Assembly (NCBI GenBank): GCA_019422905.1
Contig: JAHZCM010000002.1
Span: 37,391 to 49,450 of the forward strand
Reading direction: 5' to 3'
DNA length: 12,060 nt
Origin: Oscillospiraceae bacterium
GTDB taxonomy: Bacteria; Bacillota; Clostridia; Oscillospirales; Acutalibacteraceae
Part shown: in pieces, positions 1 to 6,273 of the stretch
How positions within the stretch are numbered: the first letter of the stretch is position 1
Layout: each line of letters starts with the position of its first letter
Translations under genes and position numbers: made by a program
Notes under the pieces: model-generated
The model's database searches: none
Told to the model about the DNA's origin: nothing
What the model saw: the letters and a program-made list of their open reading frames with translations, nothing else

Positions 1-1
1 C

Positions 2-625
2 TGGCAGAAATATACCGAATGGTTTGCCCCGGTGATGCGCCACACGCAGCTCGCCGTGCCGGTCTGCACCGTGCTTCCCTCGTACACACCCGTCTGCTTC
101 GGCACCATGTACACCGGCGTGGAGCCTGCAAGGCACGGTATCCAGAAGTATGAAAAGCATGTGCTCGGGCAGGAATCCCTGTTTGACTGCCTCGCAAAAT
201 CCGGGCTTAAAACAGCGGTCGTCGCCGTCGAAAATTCCAGTATGGCGACCATCTTCGGCGGGCGCGAGATCGATTATCACATCCTCCCCTACGACGGCGA
301 GGCAACCGACAAGGCGGAGGAGCTGATCCGGAAAAGTGACTATGACGTGATCGTCGTCTACAATCAGGAATACGACGACGTGATGCACCGCACCTATCCG
401 GAATCCGGGCGCTCCCTTGCGGCGCTCCGGCACCATATCGCCGCTTTTGACCGTCTCTGTACCGCGGCGGAGGAAAGCTGGGAGGGCTTCGACCGTATGG
501 TCTGCTGGGCAACCGACCACGGTATCCACACGAACGAGGAAGGGCACGGCACGCACGGCAGCGATCTGGAGGACGACCTGAACGTCATGCACTTTTTCGG
601 CGCGGAAAAGAAAACGGAGGGTTAA
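2..625 (+). CDS. Alkaline-phosphatase-superfamily phosphodiesterase / nucleotide pyrophosphatase-like protein, 3' part
   Basis: The frame is open from the left edge, so the gene begins upstream; 207 residues are visible. Seen: PSYTP followed by a TMYTG...HGI block, the usual nucleophile region of this superfamily, with the likely nucleophilic Thr at 86-88. A YNQEYDDVMH block near 362-388 gives an Asp and a His, TDHG at 512-523 gives another Asp-His pair, and GHGTHG follows; these fit the two-metal site. The first metal-binding Asp is expected upstream of the window. Family knowledge: such proteins hydrolyse phosphodiester, pyrophosphate or phosphomonoester bonds with two metal ions. No signal peptide can be judged. 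The stop lies 2 bp before the ABC ATPase start, so they are almost surely co-transcribed. With a Ugp-like transporter behind it, cleavage of glycerophosphodiesters is plausible but unproven; phosphonate or nucleotide hydrolysis are alternatives. Confidence 0.85.
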   Translation, partial: WQKYTEWFAPVMRHTQLAVPVCTVLPSYTPVCFGTMYTGVEPARHGIQKYEKHVLGQESLFDCLAKSGLKTAVVAVENSSMATIFGGREIDYHILPYDGEATDKAEELIRKSDYDVIVVYNQEYDDVMHRTYPESGRSLAALRHHIAAFDRLCTAAEESWEGFDRMVCWATDHGIHTNEEGHGTHGSDLEDDLNVMHFFGAEKKTEG

Positions 626-627
626 TC

Positions 628-1743
628 GTGAATAAGATTGAAATCCGTGACGTCTTCAAGACGTACGACGGTAAAAAGAACATTTTGGAGGGCATCAGCC
701 TCGACGTGCGTGAGGGCGAGTTTTTCATCCTCGTCGGCCCCTCCGGCTGCGGCAAGAGCACGCTGCTGCGCATTATTGCCGGCCTGGAGAAGATCTCCTC
801 CGGCACGCTCAAGATCGACGGCAAAGCCGCGAATAACATGCCGCCGAAGGACCGCAACCTCTCCATGGTTTTTCAGAACTACGCGCTTTATCCGCACATG
901 ACTGTCAAGGATAATATCCTGTTTGGGCTCGATGTGCGCAAGGTGCCGAAAGCCGAGCAGGCGGAACGCCTCCGTGAAGCGGCGGAGCTGCTCGGGCTGA
1001 CCGATTACCTGAAGCGCAAGCCGCGCGAGCTTTCCGGCGGACAGCGCCAGCGCGTCGCGCTTGCCCGCAGCGTATGCAGCCATGCGCCGCTGCTTCTGAT
1101 GGACGAGCCGCTTTCCAATCTCGACGCAAAGCTGCGCGGCCACATGCGCACGGAGATCCGCCGCATCCAGCGCCAGCTCGGCCTCACCGTGATCTATGTC
1201 ACGCACGACCAGGTTGAAGCGATGACGATGGGCGACCGCATTATGGTGCTGCACGACGGCAAGGTACAACAGACCGGCACGCCGCTTGAGCTGTACAATA
1301 CGCCAGCCAACACCTTCGTCGCAGGCTTTATCGGCTCTCCGCAGATGACTCTCGCCGAAGCCGTCCTGCAGGGAAGCGAGCTTATTTTGAACGGATCGGT
1401 CGCGGTCCCGCTGACCAAAGCGGAAAGGGAAGGTCTGCCTGAAGGCAGCGGCTGGCACATTGGCGTGCGCCCGGAGCAGATCGAGCTCTGTGCACCGACG
1501 GACCGCGGCGCCGTCGCGGTCACGCTTCTGAGCACCGAAATGATGGGCAACGAGACGCAGGTTCTGTTCTCGGTCGGCCGGGAAGCCTTCACAGCCCGCT
1601 GGCAGGGGCAGTACATACTCGAAAGCGGCTGCACGCTCCATGTGCGGCTCTGCCCCGACGCGTTCCATTTCTTTGATGCCGCGAGCGGCGCGCTTCTGCG
1701 TCCGGCGCTTGCCATCAAGGGCAGCGAACGGAAAACGGCTTAA
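628..1743 (+). CDS. ugpC: CUT1-type ABC transporter ATP-binding protein (UgpC/MsmX/MalK family)
   Basis: This 371-residue cytoplasmic ATPase powers import through the two permeases downstream. All motifs are intact: Walker A GPSGCGKST at residues 37-45, Q-loop Gln83 in QNYALYPHM, signature LSGGQ at 135-139, Walker B LLLMDE at 155-160, D-loop SNLDAKLR, and H-loop His193 in THDQVEAM. Beyond about residue 235 lies the C-terminal OB/TOBE-like regulatory domain, with the typical IGVRPEQIEL segment near 278. The length is normal for the family. The start is GTG at 628, chosen because GGAGG at 616-620 sits 7 bp upstream and the protein begins exactly where family members begin. These ATPases are often shared among several sugar transporters, so the ugpC symbol reflects family and neighbours, not proven substrate. 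There is a 14-bp gap to the next gene, in the same operon. Confidence 0.95.
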   Translation: MNKIEIRDVFKTYDGKKNILEGISLDVREGEFFILVGPSGCGKSTLLRIIAGLEKISSGTLKIDGKAANNMPPKDRNLSMVFQNYALYPHMTVKDNILFGLDVRKVPKAEQAERLREAAELLGLTDYLKRKPRELSGGQRQRVALARSVCSHAPLLLMDEPLSNLDAKLRGHMRTEIRRIQRQLGLTVIYVTHDQVEAMTMGDRIMVLHDGKVQQTGTPLELYNTPANTFVAGFIGSPQMTLAEAVLQGSELILNGSVAVPLTKAEREGLPEGSGWHIGVRPEQIELCAPTDRGAVAVTLLSTEMMGNETQVLFSVGREAFTARWQGQYILESGCTLHVRLCPDAFHFFDAASGALLRPALAIKGSERKTA

Positions 1744-1757
1744 CTGGAGGTATATCT

Positions 1758-2552
1758 ATGGAATCCATACTCCGCGAAAACGCGCAGGCAGTGCCGGACG
1801 CCACGGAAAAGCCCAAAAGGCGGCTTCCGCTCTGGATAATTTACCTGCTCCCCTCTATGCTGGTCTTCCTGATTTTCACCTTCTATCCCTTCGTCAAGAC
1901 GCTTGTCACAAGCCTGTTCTCCACAACCAACATCGACGCCCTGACGCAGTTTATCGGCGTTTCCAACTACACCGCGCTTTTCACCGATCCAAAGTACCTG
2001 CAGTGTCTTGGGAACACGCTGAAATATATCCTGCTGACGGTACCGCTCACGGTGATTATCTCGCTCCTGCTCGCGGTGCTCTCCTGCAGCAACCTGCCCG
2101 GGATGGGCGTGTTCCGCACGATCTTTTCCTCCACGATGGGCATCTCCGTCGCGGCGGGCTCCGTCTGGATGAATATCGGCTTCTCCTATCTCGTCCTGAT
2201 GGGCGGGCTCAAGAATATCGACGACTCGCATTACGAGAGCGTTGAAATCGTCGGCGGCGGCTTCTTCTACCGCCTTTTCAAGGTGACGGTCCCTCTGATC
2301 TCCCCTTCGCTGTTCTTTGTCATCACAACCTCGCTGATCGGCGCGTGTCAGCCCTTCGGCCTCATCGATATGCTCACGTCCGGCGGCCCGAACAACAGCA
2401 CAAACCTGCTCGTCTACCGTCTCTACAAGGATGCGTTTGTGAACTTCCGCATCGGGTCGGCCTCTGCGCAGGGCGTTGTGCTCTTCATCCTGATCCTGCT
2501 TGTCTCCCAGCTTCAGACCAAGCTGACGGAAAGGCTGGTGACGTACCAATGA
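1758..2552 (+). CDS. ugpA: Ugp-like ABC transporter permease A, apparently shortened between TM3 and TM4
   Basis: Integral membrane subunit of 264 residues; GGAGG at 1745-1749 precedes the ATG. Hydrophobic segments are visible near residues 25-50, 88-110, 121-150, 182-205 and 238-252. The C-terminal half follows E. coli UgpA as I remember it (IDMLTSGGP, LVYRLYKDAF, SSAQ-like segment, final VTYQ). The segment SVAAGSVW (to Trp137) runs directly into MNIGFSYLVLMGGL. In normal CUT1 permeases about 35-40 residues, containing the TM3-TM4 loop and parts of both helices, lie between the corresponding two tryptophans. Five membrane spans instead of six would put the EAA loop on the wrong side of the membrane. 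The EAA loop itself is divergent (ESVEIVGGG instead of EAAxxDGA). It could be a degraded gene, a natural short variant or an assembly collapse. Its stop overlaps the next start (ATGA). Confidence 0.88.
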   Translation: MESILRENAQAVPDATEKPKRRLPLWIIYLLPSMLVFLIFTFYPFVKTLVTSLFSTTNIDALTQFIGVSNYTALFTDPKYLQCLGNTLKYILLTVPLTVIISLLLAVLSCSNLPGMGVFRTIFSSTMGISVAAGSVWMNIGFSYLVLMGGLKNIDDSHYESVEIVGGGFFYRLFKVTVPLISPSLFFVITTSLIGACQPFGLIDMLTSGGPNNSTNLLVYRLYKDAFVNFRIGSASAQGVVLFILILLVSQLQTKLTERLVTYQ

Positions 2553-3361
2553 GAAAATCCCAGATGACCGTTACCTACGTCATCCTGACCGCCGCCGCCA
2601 TTCTGGTATGCTTTCCGGTTCTCTTTTCAATCCTGCTCAGCTTTTCCGATATAAACAACATTTTAAAGGGCAACTATATCCCCTCAAAGCTGGACTTTAC
2701 AAACTACGTCAACGCCTTCAACACGCAGTCGCTTCTGCACTACATGCTGAATTCCGCAATCACAGGCGTGCTTTCCACAACCTTCCAGATCGCCTTTGCG
2801 CTTCTTGCGGCGTACGCCATCGTCTTTATCCCGTTCCGGGGCAAAAAAATCATTTTCCTCATCATGATGGCGACCATGATGATTCCCGGCGAAGTGCTGG
2901 TGATCTCCAATTTCCAGACGATCCGCTCATGGAACCTTCTGAATACCTTCGCCGGCCTGGTTCTGCCCGGCGTGGCTTCCACCTTCGGCATCTTTCTGTT
3001 CCGTCAGAACATGATGCAGATCCCGCTGGAGCTGAAGGAGGCCTCCACGGTCGTCGGCGTCTCGGATTTCGGCTTCTTCGTGCGCGTCGTCGCGCCGATG
3101 GTCAAGAACACGGTCGTGACGCTTGCCATTTACTTCTTCCTCGTAAGCTGGAACGCCTATCTCTGGCCCCTGCTCTCCACAACGGAGGATACGGTGCGCA
3201 CCGTGCAGATCGGCCTGCGCCAGTTAAAAAACACCGAGGCCGTCAGCGATTACGGTATGATGGCAGCCGGCGCGATGATTACCTCGCTTCCCACTCTGCT
3301 TTTAATCTTCTTCGGTCAGAAACGCCTGCAGGAAGGCATGACCAAGGGAGTATTAAAATAA
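2549..3361 (+). CDS. ugpE: Ugp-like ABC transporter permease E
   Basis: Second membrane subunit, 270 residues, a normal length for MalG/UgpE permeases. The start at 2549 forms an ATGA overlap with the previous stop, which argues for translational coupling; an in-frame upstream start at 2345 would run through the previous gene and is rejected. The protein begins MRKSQMTVTY with TM1 near residues 8-32, then segments near 65-95, 102-121, 132-152, 190-209 and 237-256. The cytoplasmic coupling loop at 160-184 (LELKEASTVVGVSDFGFF) matches the EAA motif, but the conserved Asp of EAAxxDGA is Val169. The segment SWNAYLWPLL at 200-209 strongly resembles UgpE. It would pair with the preceding permease and the ATPase. 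Substrate is inferred only from the Ugp-like neighbours. Confidence 0.93.
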   Translation: MRKSQMTVTYVILTAAAILVCFPVLFSILLSFSDINNILKGNYIPSKLDFTNYVNAFNTQSLLHYMLNSAITGVLSTTFQIAFALLAAYAIVFIPFRGKKIIFLIMMATMMIPGEVLVISNFQTIRSWNLLNTFAGLVLPGVASTFGIFLFRQNMMQIPLELKEASTVVGVSDFGFFVRVVAPMVKNTVVTLAIYFFLVSWNAYLWPLLSTTEDTVRTVQIGLRQLKNTEAVSDYGMMAAGAMITSLPTLLLIFFGQKRLQEGMTKGVLK

Positions 3362-3362
3362 T

Positions 3363-3375
3363 GCCGGAAACCGGC
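3363..3375 (+). other. Small hairpin between permease and binding-protein genes
   Basis: GCCGG-AAA-CCGGC is a perfect 5-bp GC stem with a 3-nt loop, starting 2 bp after the permease stop and ending 24 bp before the binding-protein ATG. There is no T-run, so it is not a terminator. Such hairpins before binding-protein genes can protect the downstream mRNA and raise its level; that role is inference. Confidence 0.45.
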
Positions 3376-3399
3376 AAAACCTGAAAGGAATGGATAAAA

Positions 3400-4791
3400 A
3401 TGAAAACAACGGTCAAGAAAAATATGCTGCGCGTACTTGCCTGCGCGGCAGCCGCCATGCTGGCTCTCTCCGGCTGTGCCTCCGGCGCGGCGGCAGGCAG
3501 CGGCTCCGCCTCCCCGGAAAGCGGCTCCTCCGAGAGCAGCGCCGCCTCTGAAACCGGCGCCGCCTCCGGCGAAAAGGTCCAGATTTGCTTCTGGCACTCC
3601 ATGAGCGGCAACAACCAGGAGGTGCTGGAAGGCATCGTGGCGGATTTCAACGCGAGCCAGGACCAATATGAGGTCGTCGCGGAAAACCAGGGCACCTACG
3701 ATGAATCCACCGGCAAATTCTTCAGCATGGCAAACGGCGACGGTTCCGCAGACATCATCCAGATCGGCGAGCAAAACCTGCAGTCCATGATCGATTCGGG
3801 CATGGTGCAGCCCGTCTCCGGGCTGATCGAAAAGTACGATTTTGACGACAGCGACCTGCTTGAGCAGGCGGTCAACTTCTACACGGTGGACGGCACGCTC
3901 TACGTCATGCCGTTCAACTGCTCCTCTCCGGTCGTCTACTACAACGCCCAGCTCTTTAGGGACGCAGGCTATGAGGAATTCCCGACAACCTTCAAGGGCA
4001 TCACGGAAGCCGCACAGAAAATTGCGGCGCTCGGTACAAGCACCACGCCGGTCGGCATGTTCGCTTACGGCTACGCGCTCGACCAGATGGTCACAAATAT
4101 GGGCGGCTATATAATCAACAACGAAAACGGCAGAAGTGCGCGCGCGACCGAGGTCGCTTATCAGGAGCAGATCACCGAAATCTTCAACTGGATCAAGGAC
4201 CTGCAGGATCAGGATCTCCTTCTCAGCTACGGCTCCGACAGCACAAACACACTGAGCGGCTTCACCCAGCAGCAGATCGGCATGTACATCTCCACCTCAG
4301 CGCTTGCGCGCAGCGTCATCGATAGCTGTGAATTCGAGGTCGGCATTGCAAAGCTCCCGACTCCCGAGGGCGTTGAAGCGCAGGGTGTCTACGCGGGCGG
4401 CGGCGCGCTGTGCGTCGCAAACGGTATCGATGAAGCGACCGAAGCCGGCGTCATGGAGTTCTTCAAATACGTGACCTCCCCCGAGGTACAGGCCACATGG
4501 GCGGGCGGCACAGGCTACTATCCAATCTGCTACGGCGCTTATGAGACGGAGTCCATGCTCGCCGCCTACGAGGAGTACCCGCAGCTCAAGGTTTCCGCCG
4601 ATCAGCTTCTCAATTCCAAGGTCAACGGCATTACGGCAGGCCCGCTGCTCTCCCAGCTCCCGCAGCTGAGAACCGACCTCGTGGCGGCGCTCGAGTCCGT
4701 CTGTAACGGCGGCGAGGTCGCTCCGGCCGTTGAGGAGGCCGCCCGCAGCACAAACGCGGCCATCGAAAGCGCCAATCAGGGCGTGCAGTAA
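3400..4791 (+). CDS. ugpB: UgpB-like solute-binding lipoprotein of the ABC transporter
   Basis: 463 residues. Residues 1-25 are a lipoprotein signal (basic start, Ala/Leu core, lipobox LSGC with Cys26 as the lipidation site). Residues 27-57 are a Ser/Gly/Ala/Glu-rich flexible linker. The binding domain starts near residue 59 with ICFWHSMSG. Several blocks recall E. coli UgpB: FWHSM-G, FNASQ-x-Y, PFNCSSPVVYYN, GTGYYPI and the late LPQLR...LESV region. UgpB binds glycerol-3-phosphate and glycerophosphodiesters outside the membrane; here the protein would be tethered to the outer face of the cytoplasmic membrane. The actual ligand is not shown by sequence, and related family members bind oligosaccharides. 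AAAGGA at 3384-3389 serves as RBS, 10 bp before the ATG. Last gene of the operon, followed by a strong terminator. Confidence 0.94.
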   Translation: MKTTVKKNMLRVLACAAAAMLALSGCASGAAAGSGSASPESGSSESSAASETGAASGEKVQICFWHSMSGNNQEVLEGIVADFNASQDQYEVVAENQGTYDESTGKFFSMANGDGSADIIQIGEQNLQSMIDSGMVQPVSGLIEKYDFDDSDLLEQAVNFYTVDGTLYVMPFNCSSPVVYYNAQLFRDAGYEEFPTTFKGITEAAQKIAALGTSTTPVGMFAYGYALDQMVTNMGGYIINNENGRSARATEVAYQEQITEIFNWIKDLQDQDLLLSYGSDSTNTLSGFTQQQIGMYISTSALARSVIDSCEFEVGIAKLPTPEGVEAQGVYAGGGALCVANGIDEATEAGVMEFFKYVTSPEVQATWAGGTGYYPICYGAYETESMLAAYEEYPQLKVSADQLLNSKVNGITAGPLLSQLPQLRTDLVAALESVCNGGEVAPAVEEAARSTNAAIESANQGVQ

Positions 4792-4823
4792 AACAACGCG
4801 TACGAGTTATTTTTCTTCAACCT

Positions 4824-4871
4824 AAAAGGACGGGAGAGGGCGTCGCATCCGGCGTCCTCTCCCGTCCTTTT
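4824..4871 (+). terminator. Strong intrinsic terminator of the ABC operon
   Basis: A perfect 16-bp inverted repeat: left arm 4824-4839 (AAAAGGACGGGAGAGG), 16-nt loop, right arm 4856-4871 ending TTTT and followed by ATTGTTAT. It begins 32 bp after the binding-protein stop. The T-rich side faces the plus-strand operon; the other side is less T-rich, so bidirectional action is possible but weaker. Confidence 0.9.
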
Positions 4872-5151
4872 ATTGTTATGAAAGCCACCGGCTCTGCCGG
4901 CGCAGGTATCCCGTAAAAGAGCTTTGGCTTCAGGCGGCGAGCGAAGCGAATCGCCGATAAACAGACGGCAGGTTAGCAGGCAGTCCAACATGCGGAAAAG
5001 ATTTCTTCAGCATGCGCATCGCCCGCTTACGGGCGGCAGGGCGCTGGATGCAAAAGATAAAATGCCCCATGCGCCTTAAGGGCACCAAGCGGTAACAGAC
5101 CCTTACCGAGTCTGCTCAAGCCCCTTGCCGAGCCGGCGGTTATGCCTGAAA
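4872..5151. other. Gene-free spacer with several small hairpins
   Basis: No convincing coding region lies here: the frames that stay open have no RBS and no recognisable protein. Seen structures are CCGGC-TCT-GCCGG (4888-4900), CGGCGA...TCGCCG around a doubled GCGAA (4935-4956), and CGCCCG-CTTA-CGGGCG (5020-5035) enclosed by GCATC/GATGC. Also present are CAGAC...GTCTG (5096-5114) and two similar 9-mers, CTTACCGAG (5102-5110) and CTTGCCGAG (5124-5132). A candidate minus-strand terminator is listed separately. The region may be the convergent tail of two transcripts or hold a small RNA; neither is shown. Confidence 0.5.
5052..5084 (-). terminator. Candidate intrinsic terminator of the AraC-family regulator gene
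   Basis: Read on the minus strand, TGCCCT...GGGGCA forms a 5-bp stem plus a T-G pair (arms at plus positions 5079-5084 and 5063-5068), followed at once by TTTTATCTTTT (5062 down to 5052). It lies about 70 bp after the regulator's stop. The stem is short and the loop about 10 nt, so strength is uncertain. Confidence 0.5.
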
Positions 5152-5994
5152 CTACGCCCTCGCCTTGAACTGCTGCGGCGAAAGACCTGTCTGCGCTTTA
5201 AACGCCTTATAAAAAGTGGAATAATCCGAAAACCCGCAGTCCCGGCCGGCCTCCACCGCCGGGACGCCCTCTCGGAGCATCCGCCGCGCATGGGTGATGC
5301 GCAGCGCCATCAGGTAGGCGTAAACCGTCGCGTTCGTATACGCCTTAAAGTGCCGGTTCAGGTAGGACTTGCTGATGAAAAAACGCGCCGCAAGATCGTC
5401 CAGCTTGACCGGCTCGCTGAAATGCTCGGTCAGATACCGGATCACCTGCGGGATCACCTCCGGCTGTCCCCGCTCTGCGGTCTCCACCAGGCTGTACGCA
5501 TCCAGCACGGTTTTCAGATAAAGCCGGACCGACGCCGCGGTAAATACGCCGTCCGCACCGCTCAGAACCATTTCCTCCGTTTTCGCGAGCAGCGAGACCG
5601 CAAAAATCCGCGCATCGCCCCGAAGCGGAACGCAGTAGCCGTTCTCTCCCACCTTATTGAGCGCAGTCTGCAGCTCGCAGGCCGCGCCGTCTATCCGCGC
5701 AATATACTCCAGATCCACCCACAGCACCATGCGCTCATACGCCGCGTGCTCGTTCGCGATGACGGGCCGGTGCATCTTGCCCGGCGGGATAATCAGCAGG
5801 TCGCCCGGGCAAAGCTCGTACACCTGATCCTCAATATAATATGTCACGCTGCCGTCGAGAAACAGATACAGCTCCAGAAAATCATGCGCGTGAAATTCAA
5901 TCGTCCGGAAATACGGGTCGCGGTTGTGGTGCACCTCAAAATCACCCGCCATCATCATCTGCGATTTGTCCGCCTGCTCCCGCTTCGCATCCAT
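5152..5994 (-). CDS. AraC-family transcriptional regulator with N-terminal cupin sensor
   Basis: 280 residues from the chosen start. Residues about 30-80 form a cupin-like ligand-sensing domain (EFHAHDFLELYLFLDG, then CPGDLLIIPPGKMHRP). Residues about 183-278 form the double helix-turn-helix AraC domain: first HTH around 197-217 (KLDDLAARFFISKSYLNRHF), second around 246-266 with the hallmark GFSDYSTFYKAFK. The start at 5994 is chosen because GGAGG at 6005-6001 lies 6 nt upstream; ATG at 6000 is a close alternative with the RBS touching it. The frame stays open to 6189, but that extension is low-complexity and lacks family similarity. It is divergent from uxaC and is the obvious local regulator of the uronate operon, probably sensing a uronate or pathway intermediate (inference). 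It may also control itself, since a candidate operator overlaps its promoter. Confidence 0.92.
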   Translation of the reverse strand: MDAKREQADKSQMMMAGDFEVHHNRDPYFRTIEFHAHDFLELYLFLDGSVTYYIEDQVYELCPGDLLIIPPGKMHRPVIANEHAAYERMVLWVDLEYIARIDGAACELQTALNKVGENGYCVPLRGDARIFAVSLLAKTEEMVLSGADGVFTAASVRLYLKTVLDAYSLVETAERGQPEVIPQVIRYLTEHFSEPVKLDDLAARFFISKSYLNRHFKAYTNATVYAYLMALRITHARRMLREGVPAVEAGRDCGFSDYSTFYKAFKAQTGLSPQQFKARA

Positions 5995-6030
5995 CCGCAT
6001 CCTCCCCTTCCTTTTCAGCCGCCCGCCTTT

Positions 6031-6138
6031 CAAACGCCCGCGCGGCCCACACACGGCGAAAGCGCCGGCCTTCGCACTGTTGGGGCCGGCCGCAGGCCCC
6101 GCGGCGTAAACCCCGTGTGAAGCGCGCACAAACGCCCG
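6031..6138 (-). other. GC-rich structured leader upstream of the araC-type gene
   Basis: Between the regulator's promoter and start codon lies a very GC-rich stretch. CACACGG (6050-6056) and CCGTGTG (6113-6119) can close a structure that contains GCCGGCC/GGCCGGC (6064-6070 and 6084-6090) or, alternatively, GGGGCC/GGCCCC (6082-6087 and 6095-6100). The two inner hairpins overlap and so exclude each other. A 10-bp direct repeat CAAACGCCCG (6031-6040 and 6129-6138) flanks the whole. It matches no riboswitch that I can recognise. Confidence 0.4.
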
Positions 6139-6160
6139 GCTTCCATAAATTTCTATCCGT

Positions 6161-6189
6161 AGTATAGCACAAAATGAATTTATTTGCAA
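6161..6189 (-). promoter_or_regulatory. Promoter of the AraC-family regulator gene
   Basis: On the minus strand: -35 TTGCAA (plus 6184-6189), 17-bp spacer, -10 TATACT (plus 6161-6166) preceded by TGC, i.e. an extended -10. Transcription would start near 6154, giving a leader of about 160 nt. The -35 box overlaps the first candidate operator box. Confidence 0.65.
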
Positions 6190-6224
6190 TCTACCCGGCT
6201 ATATATATCATTTATTTTGCAAAT
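6179..6224 (+). promoter_or_regulatory. Candidate AraC-type operator: two similar boxes 33 bp apart
   Basis: TTTATTTGCAAT (6179-6190) and TTTATTTTGCAAAT (6211-6224) are direct repeats differing by one extra T and the end; their GCAA cores are 33 bp apart, close to three helical turns. One box covers the regulator's -35 and the other lies just upstream of the uxaC -10. AraC-family dimers commonly bind direct repeats in phase. Binding is inferred. Confidence 0.5.
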
Positions 6225-6229
6225 TGATA

Positions 6230-6238
6230 TGCTATACT
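6230..6238 (+). promoter_or_regulatory. Extended -10 promoter of the uxaC operon
   Basis: TGC-TATACT at 6230-6238 is an extended -10 element; there is no good -35 at 17 bp (ATTTAT at 6210-6215), which suits an activator-dependent promoter. The start of transcription would be near 6245, only about 30 nt before the uxaC ATG. The same TGCTATACT appears inverted in the divergent promoter. Confidence 0.6.
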
Positions 6239-6273
6239 TACAGTAACAACCTCAGAGAGGAGCTTGGATACCC

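Noticed and set aside
622..1668. Long minus-strand open frame (348 codons) opposite the ABC ATPase gene
   Set aside because: It is a GC-driven shadow of a fully recognisable ATPase and resembles no known protein.
2345..2548. Earlier in-frame start for the second permease
   Set aside because: It would overlap the first permease by about 200 bp in another frame; ATG at 2549 in the ATGA overlap starts exactly at the family's N-terminus.
5125..6120. Plus-strand open frame of 331 codons across the regulator
   Set aside because: It lies antisense to a clear AraC-family protein, is Arg/His/Leu-rich as shadows are, and lacks a sensible start signal.
5995..6189. N-terminal extension of the AraC-family protein to a start at 6189
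   Set aside because: The added 65 residues are low-complexity, overlap the promoter and have no RBS; ATG at 5994 with GGAGG 6 nt upstream fits much better.
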